DNA of 8,906 nt, from contig JACQJE010000001.1 of the NCBI GenBank assembly GCA_016205125.1, positions 1-8,906 of the forward strand, given 5' to 3'. This DNA is from Deltaproteobacteria bacterium. Lineage in GTDB: Bacteria; Bdellovibrionota; O2-12-FULL-43-9; JACQJE01. Positions 1 to 4,762 of the stretch are shown here, in pieces. A program made the position numbers and the translations under genes. Each line of letters starts with the position of its first letter. The stretch's first letter is position 1. The notes beneath the pieces are model-generated. The model worked only from the letters and a program-made list of their open reading frames with translations, was not told the DNA's origin and did no database searches.

Positions 1-182
1 ATTTAATAGGTTACAGTCTTTCACGGGAGGGGGGTGGCTGTGCTTAAAAGTGGGGTGACTTGCTCTTATTCGGCTCTGTTTGTTTTAGGATTTTATCCAA
101 GTATTTTTAAATAAATTCAGTATGTTAGAACGCGCAGAGCGCCTGTGAAGTGTCTAGTCACTGTCAAGTACCTTGACATGTT
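1..182. other. Left-edge spacer, no gene recognised
   Basis: I see no coding region entering from the left edge: the three plus-strand frames all close within the first 60 bases. The only structure close to the kinase gene is a 6-bp hairpin, GTCAAG/CTTGAC with a 3-nt loop, at 163-177. It lies just beyond the kinase stop codon, but no T-run follows it on the minus strand, so a terminator role is not supported. Confidence 0.5.
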
Positions 183-806
183 CTAAATACGCCGCACATT
201 CTTGAAAAAAGCGGTCTCTTTCCGGCGAAGTGCCGCAATCTTTTCAGCGACTGCGTTGGCCTCCTGGAACTTGGACCAGTCGATGGACAGCACCTGGACA
301 AAGTGGCCGATATCGTCAATGTACTTGCGATATTCGGAGTCAAGGTGCTGGAGATAGGTGAGCGGAATCTCGCGTTCGCACTGGCGACCTCGCGAATTGA
401 TGCGCTCCAGTGCGATTTCTGGCGCGACATCGAGAAAAATAATGATGTCAGGATAGACAAGGAATCGGCGCATTACGTTGAAGAGGCGCATGTAATTGCT
501 GTAGTCGCGTTCATCCATGAGAGCGCGGTCGTAGAGGACCTTGGCAAAAATGGTGTCCTCGTAAATCGTCCGATCCTGCACGCAGTTGCCGCCAGACCAG
601 ACAACGCGCTGATGCAGGTCGAATCTCCGCGAGAGGAGTTCGATCTGCATGGAAAAGCTCCATCGCTTTGTGTCCTCATAGAAGTCATCTAAGTAGGGGT
701 TTTCTTCCACAGGTTCGAAGATGGATTGATAACCGAGCAGTTCTGCCAGTTGTTCAGTGAGAGTTGTTTTCCCCGCTCCGATGATTCCTGAGATTCCGAT
801 GAACAT
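183..806 (-). CDS. Deoxynucleoside kinase (dCK/dGK/dNK family)
   Basis: This 207-residue protein is predicted to transfer the gamma-phosphate of ATP to the 5'-OH of a deoxynucleoside, the first step of deoxynucleotide salvage in the cytoplasm. The P-loop GIIGAGKT spans residues 7-14. E31 in FEPVEENPYL matches the conserved acidic substrate-binding position of the family. DRT at 78-80, within QDRTIYED, corresponds to the family's DRS/ERS motif. The arginine-rich lid RINSRGR spans 135-141. Length is normal for bacterial members. The start is supported by GGGAGGT at 814-820, 7 nt from the ATG. Substrate preference (dA/dG, dC or T) cannot be read from the sequence. deoB and deoC in the same window act on the breakdown side of the same metabolites. 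The family call is firm and the specificity is open. Confidence 0.93.
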   Translation of the reverse strand: MFIGISGIIGAGKTTLTEQLAELLGYQSIFEPVEENPYLDDFYEDTKRWSFSMQIELLSRRFDLHQRVVWSGGNCVQDRTIYEDTIFAKVLYDRALMDERDYSNYMRLFNVMRRFLVYPDIIIFLDVAPEIALERINSRGRQCEREIPLTYLQHLDSEYRKYIDDIGHFVQVLSIDWSKFQEANAVAEKIAALRRKETAFFKNVRRI

Positions 807-879
807 ACACCCGACCTCCCTGTTTTTTCCTTTCTAGGGTGGCACAAAATTTTGTGGATTTCAATAATCAATCACTCGC

Positions 880-973
880 TAACTTCTCAATAACTTGAGG
901 TTGCCCCCCCCCTCCCCCTTGATGGGGGAGGGTTAGGGTGGGGGTGCATATTCCTCAAGTTATTGAGAAGTTA
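880..973. repeat. 94-bp REP-like element with 21-bp terminal inverted repeats
   Basis: Two perfect 21-bp inverted arms (880-900 and 953-973, outer end TAACTTCTC) enclose a core. The core holds a second hairpin, CCCTCCCCC (910-918)/GGGGGAGGG (924-932), followed by TTAGGGTGGGGGTG. The unit is flanked by a 7-bp direct repeat ATCACTC at 871-877 and 975-981, which could be a target-site duplication. The core is the same repeat family as the two units at 6180-6303. It has no coding capacity, so if mobile it would be a non-autonomous MITE or REP element moved by a protein encoded elsewhere. A terminator is an alternative, but no T-run follows on either strand. Confidence 0.75.
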
Positions 974-975
974 CA

Positions 976-1269
976 TCACTCCTTGGGCGAGAGGGGAGAT
1001 TGTGCCTTTTCTTTTGCGGGAGCTCCCCCCTGAGCGACCTTTTTCTCTCCATTTTCTCTCAATTTTTCTGCTACCACGCTGGTGAAATGCTCAACCACTT
1101 CATCAATCAGCGGCTCAAGCACTGAGCCGCAGCTTTCATACTGAAGAGTGTCACCAATCTGATACGGACAGCGGGCTGTTATTTTAAAGCCCTCTGGAAC
1201 CTCCTCGTAGCCAATCCGAATCCCAAACTCCCTCTTCCCGATTTCAAAGAGTTTGTCTATGAATTGCAT
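976..1269 (-). CDS. Hypothetical protein, 97 residues
   Basis: I do not recognise the family. The product has a compact N-terminal part (about residues 1-70) with alternating hydrophobic and charged residues. It includes GYEEVPEGFKI and two cysteines, C34 and C47. The last 25 or so residues are low-complexity and rich in Ala, Lys, Glu and Pro. There is no signal peptide or membrane segment. The start is well supported: GGGAGGGG at 1275-1282 lies 5 nt before the ATG. The TGA stop (976-978) falls inside the right-hand copy of the 7-bp direct repeat bordering the 880-973 element, so the C-terminus may have been set by that insertion. It lies between the MBL hydrolase and the deoxynucleoside kinase, on the same strand, but repeats separate it from both. 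Confidence 0.75.
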   Translation of the reverse strand: MQFIDKLFEIGKREFGIRIGYEEVPEGFKITARCPYQIGDTLQYESCGSVLEPLIDEVVEHFTSVVAEKLRENGEKKVAQGGAPAKEKAQSPLSPKE

Positions 1270-1339
1270 TGAAGCCCCTCCCTTTCAATTGAATTTCGAG
1301 CAAGACAACGCTCATCCTGGTCATGTTATTTAGCAAATG

Positions 1340-1425
1340 TGTCATCCTGAGCGAAGCGAAGGATCTCTCTTTTTTTGCGCGATTTGTCGATTGCTTCGAG
1401 ATCCTTCGCTTCGCTCAGGATGACA
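1340..1425. repeat. 28-bp perfect inverted repeat, copy 1
   Basis: Arms at 1340-1367 and 1398-1425 are perfect reverse complements around a 30-nt loop. The arm reads TCATCCTGAGCGAAGCGAAG and continues into GATCTC. The same arm sequence recurs at 7568-7623 with a 2-nt loop. It ends 5 bp past the stop codon of the MBL hydrolase gene, so it would be a long hairpin in that transcript's 3' end. On the minus strand the hairpin is not followed by a T-run, so it is not a typical intrinsic terminator. It could still act as an mRNA 3' stabiliser or be a mobile repeat. Confidence 0.9.
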
Positions 1426-1430
1426 TGCTC

Positions 1431-2081
1431 CTATTTTCCCATCCTGTAACGCAGAAAATGATGAAGTGAAGTGCTCTGCAAAAAAGGATTTTCCCGCCTT
1501 TCGTCCCCCATTGTTGAAGTCACTTTTTCAGCATAATTGTGGCCAGGGTAAAGGATCGTCTCATCCGGGAGTTTCATCAGTTTTTGTGTCAGACTGTTGT
1601 ACATCTGCTCCGGATCCCCGCCTGGCAGATCACACCTTCCGCAGCCCCGGATAAAAAGGGTATCGCCGGAAATCAAATGATGGCTTTCAACGTAAAAGCA
1701 TTGAGAACCAGGTGTATGGCCAGGTGTATGGATGAACTCCGTTTCGATTGACCCGATCGTGAGCTTTGCTCCGCTTTCGACTTTCCTCAGGTGTGAAGCC
1801 GCCCCGCTGAGGAACTCTGCCTCCGCTGTATGCACGTAAACAGGAATGTCGAATCGATTCAGAAGGCTTTCGATTCCGTTGACGTGGTCGAAATGCGTGT
1901 GCGTTACGAAAGCCCCTGTTATCTTGAGATCTTCCCGCTCAGCCGCACGCACGATCGCGTCCACATCCCATGCCGGATCAACGACGACCACTTCTTTTGT
2001 GACGCCATCCCCGATGAAGTAGATGAAATTCTCCATCGGGCCGATTTCCATTTGCCGAAGAATCAGTTTTTTCTCTTGCAT
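1431..2081 (-). CDS. Metallo-beta-lactamase-fold hydrolase (glyoxalase II / YcbL-like)
   Basis: A 216-residue cytoplasmic metallohydrolase. The binuclear metal site is complete: THTHFDH at 60-66 gives H61, H63, D65 and H66, H122 lies in HTPGHTPGS, D140 in SGDTLF and H181 in YPGHNY. The block GCGRCDLPGGDPEQMY at 146-161 is typical of the compact hydroxyacylglutathione-hydrolase-like and persulfide-dioxygenase-like branch, not of beta-lactamases. The substrate is probably a thioester or persulfide but is not determined. It lacks the C-terminal domain of classical GloB, which fits the short branch. There is no Shine-Dalgarno sequence. A promoter with an extended -10 ends 8 nt before the ATG, so the mRNA is probably leaderless or nearly so. 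Met11 is an alternative start with less support. Confidence 0.92.
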   Translation of the reverse strand: MQEKKLILRQMEIGPMENFIYFIGDGVTKEVVVVDPAWDVDAIVRAAEREDLKITGAFVTHTHFDHVNGIESLLNRFDIPVYVHTAEAEFLSGAASHLRKVESGAKLTIGSIETEFIHTPGHTPGSQCFYVESHHLISGDTLFIRGCGRCDLPGGDPEQMYNSLTQKLMKLPDETILYPGHNYAEKVTSTMGDERRENPFLQSTSLHHFLRYRMGK

Positions 2082-2089
2082 AGGCGGGC

Positions 2090-2118
2090 ATTATGTCAGA
2101 GGGTGATTTAAGAATCAA
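2090..2118 (-). promoter_or_regulatory. Promoter of the MBL hydrolase gene
   Basis: On the minus strand TTGATT (2113-2118) and CATAAT (2090-2095) are separated by exactly 17 bp. A TG one base upstream of the -10 makes it an extended -10. A start about 7 nt past the -10 would fall at 2083, two bases before the ATG codon, which has no Shine-Dalgarno sequence. Confidence 0.6.
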
Positions 2119-2121
2119 CGG

Positions 2122-2149
2122 TCGACTTTGTGCGTCAGAGTGATACAAT
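2122..2149 (+). promoter_or_regulatory. Promoter of the lipoprotein gene
   Basis: An extended -10, TGATACAAT, ends at 2149, with a weak -35 TCGACT at 2122-2127 (16-bp spacer). The expected transcription start is about 2156, one base before the ATG at 2157. That predicts a leaderless mRNA and fits the lack of a Shine-Dalgarno sequence. It is back to back with the MBL hydrolase promoter in a 75-bp divergent spacer. Confidence 0.5.
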
Positions 2150-2156
2150 CTAAAGC

Positions 2157-2900
2157 ATGAAACGGACTTCGCGTTTTTTGCACTCTATGAGTCTAACGCT
2201 CCTTCTCTTTCTTTTCTCAGCGGGGTGCCGCCAGACTATGACGTCGGGATCTTCCTGCATCCCCATGTTGAGCAGTGGAGTGACAGCGATCCTCTTTGAG
2301 GATCACTTCAGGCAGGGGCTCCTCACTTCGAGGTATCAGACGTTCGGTTTTGCGTCTCCCCGTTTTGACGGATATTCAAGTTTACTCCTCGCAGAAGCTC
2401 AGATGGCGGCCCTTTTCCCAGCAATCCCTCTTGCAGATAAAATCGGCATTCGCGCGCGCTTTACTCTGGGGGATCTTCGCAATACTGTGGCATTGATAGT
2501 TTCTTCTGATCCATTGGCGTGGCGGCCTGAAAATCCTCATTTACAAGTATTGATCGGGGGGGATTCTGATCAGGTGATCGTTTCACTGCAGCTCTTGAAT
2601 CATAATGGGACAGCGGTGCTGAAATCCGTATCTGTCCCGGAATTTAAAATGGATCGCCTCTATGAATTGGTTATGGAAGTTTTTTTTACCCCATCTGCTG
2701 CGGAGATCAATGTTCATTTAGTCGATTTTGCCAATCAGATCCACTCACAAGACAAGAAAGAGGGGACTTGCATTCTCGGTATCGTTGCGAAGTCGGTGCA
2801 GAAACCGCGTATGCCATTGCGCGCTGGCGCCATTCTCCAGCGTGCTCTCGCTGCCAAGCAGAGCTCCACACTTGATAAATTAACCCTCACATCCTGGTGA
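2157..2900 (+). CDS. Predicted lipoprotein of unknown function, 247 residues
   Basis: The N-terminus is a lipoprotein signal peptide: basic MKRTSR, a hydrophobic stretch SLTLLLFLF, then the lipobox-like SAGC with C24 as the lipidated residue. Ser at -3 is less usual than Leu. The mature part is rich in beta-strand-like alternation, with FEDHF followed by short hydrophobic strands. That resembles the laminin-G/concanavalin-like jelly-roll folds of secreted bacterial proteins, but the resemblance is only suggestive. There is no catalytic motif I can name. The start has no Shine-Dalgarno sequence and sits 7 nt after an extended -10. The 3' end overlaps the convergent thioesterase gene by 14 bp (2887-2900), so read-through from either side would give antisense RNA. 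Envelope location is likely and function is unknown. Confidence 0.75.
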   Translation: MKRTSRFLHSMSLTLLLFLFSAGCRQTMTSGSSCIPMLSSGVTAILFEDHFRQGLLTSRYQTFGFASPRFDGYSSLLLAEAQMAALFPAIPLADKIGIRARFTLGDLRNTVALIVSSDPLAWRPENPHLQVLIGGDSDQVIVSLQLLNHNGTAVLKSVSVPEFKMDRLYELVMEVFFTPSAAEINVHLVDFANQIHSQDKKEGTCILGIVAKSVQKPRMPLRAGAILQRALAAKQSSTLDKLTLTSW

Positions 2901-3336
2901 GAGGTCTTTTTTCCAGTTTTTCAAACTGTTTGAAAATCTCATCTGGAATGGAAATGGTCTTTCCAGCGGAATAGTCATACATGACCTGGACGCTTTTTCC
3001 CTTAGCCACTGGAGTCTGATCGTGCCGCGTCACGAGGTATTCGATGGTGAAACTTTTCCTGCCGACAGATGTCACACTCGTCCAGACAGTGAGGATCTCT
3101 CCCATCTGGACAGGTGAGAGAAACTGGCATGCAATTTCCGCCAGGATGAAACTGAAATTGGATGTCGGCGAGAAATCCATGCCGCGAATTCGCTCAAAGT
3201 AAGCAAACCGTCCCTCTTCAAAGAGAGTAAAATAGACGGCGTTGTTGAGGTGACCCATCAGATCGAGGTCGACAAACCGAGTGCGAATCTCTTTCGAGAT
3301 GGAAAATTCTTCAGGTTTTTTCAGTATAAGTTCCAT
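2887..3336 (-). CDS. Acyl-CoA thioesterase, hot-dog fold (4HBT / YbgC-FadM type)
   Basis: A 149-residue single hot-dog domain protein, the usual length for this family, predicted to hydrolyse acyl-CoA thioesters in the cytoplasm. The signature RFVDLDLMGHLNNAVYFTLF spans residues 20-39. It corresponds to the family pattern R-x-x-D-x-D-x-x-G-H-x-N-N, where an Asp in this segment (D23/D25) is the catalytic acid and H29-L-N31-N32 leads into the active-site helix. Further hot-dog strands follow (residues 66-120). There is no recognisable Shine-Dalgarno sequence. A TACAAT hexamer on the minus strand (3355-3360) could be the -10, giving a leader of about 11 nt. The gene is convergent with the lipoprotein gene and overlaps it by 14 bp. 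The substrate could be 4-hydroxybenzoyl-CoA or a fatty acyl-CoA, and the sequence does not decide. Confidence 0.9.
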   Translation of the reverse strand: MELILKKPEEFSISKEIRTRFVDLDLMGHLNNAVYFTLFEEGRFAYFERIRGMDFSPTSNFSFILAEIACQFLSPVQMGEILTVWTSVTSVGRKSFTIEYLVTRHDQTPVAKGKSVQVMYDYSAGKTISIPDEIFKQFEKLEKRPLTRM

Positions 3337-3374
3337 GAATTACTCAGGAATTTAATTGTAAACGACACCTCAAA

Positions 3375-3390
3375 AATATGTTATCATATT
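3375..3390. promoter_or_regulatory. Palindrome AATATG-TTAT-CATATT, possible operator
   Basis: A perfect 6-bp inverted repeat with a 4-nt spacer lies between the thioesterase start and a tiny plus-strand ORF. It occupies the expected -35 zone of the thioesterase -10 (TACAAT, minus strand, 3355-3360). On the plus strand its right half, CATATT (3385-3390), stands 17 bp from ACGACA (3362-3367), a possible promoter for the tiny ORF. A bound regulator could affect both directions, but the palindrome is AT-rich and short, so chance is possible. Confidence 0.35.
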
Positions 3391-3406
3391 AAGTGTAGGG
3401 GGAAAT

Positions 3407-3475
3407 ATGGATTTTGTGAAGCAGAGTTTATTAAAGTTTGTTTCGGACGAGGTGAAAGGTAAAGAGGTTCCGTAA
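3407..3475 (+). CDS. Possible 22-codon ORF or gene remnant
   Basis: ATG at 3407 is preceded by TAGGGGG, a good Shine-Dalgarno sequence with 4-5 nt spacing. It opens a frame encoding MDFVKQSLLKFVSDEVKGKE followed by VP and a TAA stop at 3473. The peptide is amphipathic and lysine-rich. I recognise no family. It could be a real small protein, a leader peptide, or the 5' stub of a decayed gene whose remainder was replaced by the inverted repeat starting about 12 bp downstream. The good ribosome binding site in an otherwise gene-free spacer is the only positive evidence. Confidence 0.3.
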   Translation: MDFVKQSLLKFVSDEVKGKEVP

Positions 3476-3486
3476 ATTTTAAAGGT

Positions 3487-3571
3487 CTTGGTTGGGTAGG
3501 AGAATCTATAGTCAATCAAAAGAGGAGGAAAACAACTTTAGTGATTGATTATAGATTCCTACCCAACTAAG
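3487..3571. repeat. Long imperfect inverted repeat (about 26-bp stem)
   Basis: Arms 3491-3518 and 3542-3567 pair through GTTGGGTAGG, AATCTATA and TCAATCA. They are interrupted only by a 2-nt AG insertion in the left arm and one G/T position. Three more pairs (CTT/AAG) extend the base after one mismatch. The 23-nt loop is purine-rich. A short T-run (3572-3576) follows the right arm on the plus strand, so it could terminate transcription from the tiny ORF upstream. The length and the indel look more like a decaying small mobile repeat. No target duplication is evident. Confidence 0.8.
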
Positions 3572-3691
3572 TTTTTATTTCAACAGTCGCGTCTCTTGAT
3601 CAAGCCACTCTCCAGTTTCCGAATGGAAACTCTCTAGACAAATTTCTCCCCATCGATTATGACTTTTTCACTCCTTTCATAACTCTTGGAT
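3572..3691. other. Spacer before tRNA-His
   Basis: No ORF is supported here. A 7-bp hairpin AGTTTCC/GGAAACT with a GAAT loop occupies 3614-3631. I could not find a convincing promoter pair for the tRNA: CATAAC at 3678-3683 is a -10 candidate without a matching -35. Confidence 0.4.
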
Positions 3692-3768
3692 GGTGAGTGT
3701 AGCTCAGTTGGCAGAGCACCAGATTGTGGATCTGGGGGTCGTGGGTTCGAAACCCTCCACTCACCCCA
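3692..3768 (+). tRNA. tRNA-His (anticodon GTG)
   Basis: The full cloverleaf can be drawn. The acceptor stem GTGAGTG (3693-3699) pairs with CACTCAC (3758-3764). The D stem is GCTC/GAGC (3702-3705, 3714-3717). The anticodon stem CCAGA/TCTGG encloses loop TTGTGGA with anticodon GTG at 3726-3728. The T loop is TTCGAAA at 3746-3752. The extra 5' G at 3692 (G-1) opposite discriminator C73 (3765) is the identity hallmark of tRNA-His, and CCA is encoded at 3766-3768. The T stem contains one T-T mismatch (3742 against 3756). The kinase gene starts 58 bp downstream on the same strand with no visible terminator between. Confidence 0.97.
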
Positions 3769-3797
3769 TTTGTCAAGACAGGCGAACTAGACTGCTC

Positions 3798-3809
3798 TCC
3801 ATTAATGGA
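3798..3809. promoter_or_regulatory. Perfect 12-bp palindrome TCCATTAATGGA, candidate operator of the kinase/small-protein operon
   Basis: The palindrome is uninterrupted and sits between the tRNA and the ribosome binding site AGGGGATAGG (3811-3820) of the zeta-like kinase gene, 17 bp before its TTG start. Toxin-antitoxin operons are commonly autoregulated through such sites, so an operator is a reasonable inference. No clear -35/-10 pair was found around it. Confidence 0.4.
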
Positions 3810-3826
3810 AAGGGGATAGGAACATT

Positions 3827-4405
3827 TTGAATCATCCTCATCTCTACATCATTGCCGGCCCAAATGGGGCTGGGAAAACGACATTTGCAAAGTATTTTTT
3901 GCCAAAATATGCGCACTGTTCGCTTTTCGTAAATGCAGATATGATTGCTCAGGGACTTTCTCCTTTCTCTCCGGAATTAGCCGCAATCAAAGCAGGCAAG
4001 CTATACCTGGAAGAAGTGAAAGAATGGGTTCAGAGGAGAAAGAGTTTTGCCTTTGAGGCAACTCTCTCAGGCAAGACATATGTTGCGTTGCTCAAACAGG
4101 CAAAAGATAGAGGGTATAAGATCCATATCTTTTTCATTTTAGTACAAGACTCAGAAACAGCTATTGCGCGTGTCAAAGATCGGGTCGCTAAAGGCGGGCA
4201 TAATGTTCCGACAGAAGAGATTAAGCGACGTTTTGTTCGAAGTAGAGAAAACTTCTTTAAAATCTACATGAAACAGGCCGATAGCTGGCATTTAATCGAC
4301 AATTCTTCCAGATATCCTCGACTCATTGCCAAAAGAGAGAGAATAAAAGAAATAGTATTGATCGATCCAGCACGATACCACCAGATTAATGAGGGGATGG
4401 AGTGA
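3827..4405 (+). CDS. Zeta-toxin-like P-loop kinase (COG4185-type predicted ATPase), putative toxin
   Basis: This 192-residue P-loop protein resembles zeta/PezT toxins, which phosphorylate UDP-N-acetylglucosamine or a related cytoplasmic target. Walker A is GPNGAGKTT at 11-19. NADMI at 36-40 supplies the acidic residue (D38) expected as catalytic base. FEATLSG at 76-82 matches the zeta E-x-T substrate segment. RVKDRVAKGGHNVP at 115-128 followed by RR at 135-136 is the Arg-rich lid, with a GGHxVP signature I associate with this short single-domain subgroup. The start is TTG, chosen because AGGGGATAGG lies 6 nt upstream and no ATG is near in frame. The TGA stop overlaps the next gene's ATG by one base, so the two are translationally coupled. 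The toxin role is inferred from family and operon. A metabolic or tRNA-related kinase remains possible. Confidence 0.87.
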   Translation: MNHPHLYIIAGPNGAGKTTFAKYFLPKYAHCSLFVNADMIAQGLSPFSPELAAIKAGKLYLEEVKEWVQRRKSFAFEATLSGKTYVALLKQAKDRGYKIHIFFILVQDSETAIARVKDRVAKGGHNVPTEEIKRRFVRSRENFFKIYMKQADSWHLIDNSSRYPRLIAKRERIKEIVLIDPARYHQINEGME

Positions 4406-4596
4406 TGCAAAAGAAAACTAAAAAGAGGCTCTCACTCACGGAAAAAGCAGAAAAAGCTTTTCGAGAAGCGGTGAACGAAGTCGTCAAAGAGAATATTCGC
4501 TTAGGTCTCCCTCTGGTTGTTTGGCAGAATAACAAAGTGACCAAGATTCCTCCGTCAGAGCTAAAAAAGATGCTCAAAGACAAGGAGAAGAAATAA
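4405..4596 (+). CDS. Small 63-residue partner of the zeta-like kinase, putative antitoxin
   Basis: The ATG at 4405 overlaps the kinase stop (TGATG). GAGGGG at 4391-4396 lies 8 nt upstream, inside the kinase gene. A GTG three bases earlier is a possible but less likely start. The product is highly basic at both ends, with a predicted helix at residues 10-32 (EKAEKAFREAVNEVVKENIR). It is followed by LGLPLVVWQNNKVTKIPPSEL (32-52, the 20-residue core plus L), which looks like a short beta hairpin leading to a proline-capped helix. I recall similar small proteins with a 'lglPlvvW-dgk-v-IPp-El' core beside this type of kinase, but cannot check. It has no DNA-binding motif that I recognise and is unlike epsilon or PezA. 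The downstream position, after the toxin, is unusual for classical pairs. Confidence 0.8.
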   Translation: MQKKTKKRLSLTEKAEKAFREAVNEVVKENIRLGLPLVVWQNNKVTKIPPSELKKMLKDKEKK

Positions 4597-4597
4597 G

Positions 4598-4762
4598 TCA
4601 GCTTGCTTTTTTTAGCTCAGCCTCGATCAGTTTGTTGAGACTCACTCCTTCGATTTTTGCCTTAATCGCAAGATCCCGGTGAAGATTGGGGTCAATGCGA
4701 AGCGGAATTTTCCCTGAAAAATTTTGTTGAGCAAGGGGTTTGGGATGGGTGAAATTTTTCAT
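4598..4762 (-). pseudogene. Truncated HicB-type antitoxin, C-terminal ribbon-helix-helix fragment
   Basis: The last 40 codons of this minus-strand frame (4601-4720) read FSGKIPLRIDPNLHRDLA, then a helix ending SLNKLIEAELKKAS. This is the C-terminal RHH dimerisation and DNA-binding module of HicB antitoxins (pattern SGK-x-x-x-R-x-P-x-x-L-H and G-x-S-L-N). The N-terminal RNase-H-like half and any hicA toxin are absent. The only in-frame ATG nearby (4760-4762) has no Shine-Dalgarno sequence. The fragment overlaps the 3' end of the FAD oxidase gene in another frame. Its stop lies 1 bp from the convergent antitoxin-like gene. A decayed hicAB locus is most likely; expression of a solitary RHH peptide cannot be excluded. 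Confidence 0.75.

Noticed and set aside
163..177. GTCAAG/CTTGAC hairpin as terminator of the deoxynucleoside kinase gene
   Set aside because: The stem is only 6 bp with mixed composition and has no T-run after it on the minus strand.
1340..1425. CRISPR array
   Set aside because: There are only two copies, inverted and not direct, with no regular spacers or cas genes.
3753..3768. tRNA-His 3' end as an att site for an integrated element
   Set aside because: I found no second copy of the tRNA 3' end in the window and no integrase gene.
4558..4618. 11-bp inverted repeat GAGCTAAAAAA/TTTTTTAGCTC across the convergent stop codons, as a bidirectional terminator
   Set aside because: Both arms are coding and spell the same peptide ELKK in the two opposing proteins. 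The stem is A/T-rich with a 39-nt loop, so it is better explained by coding than by termination.
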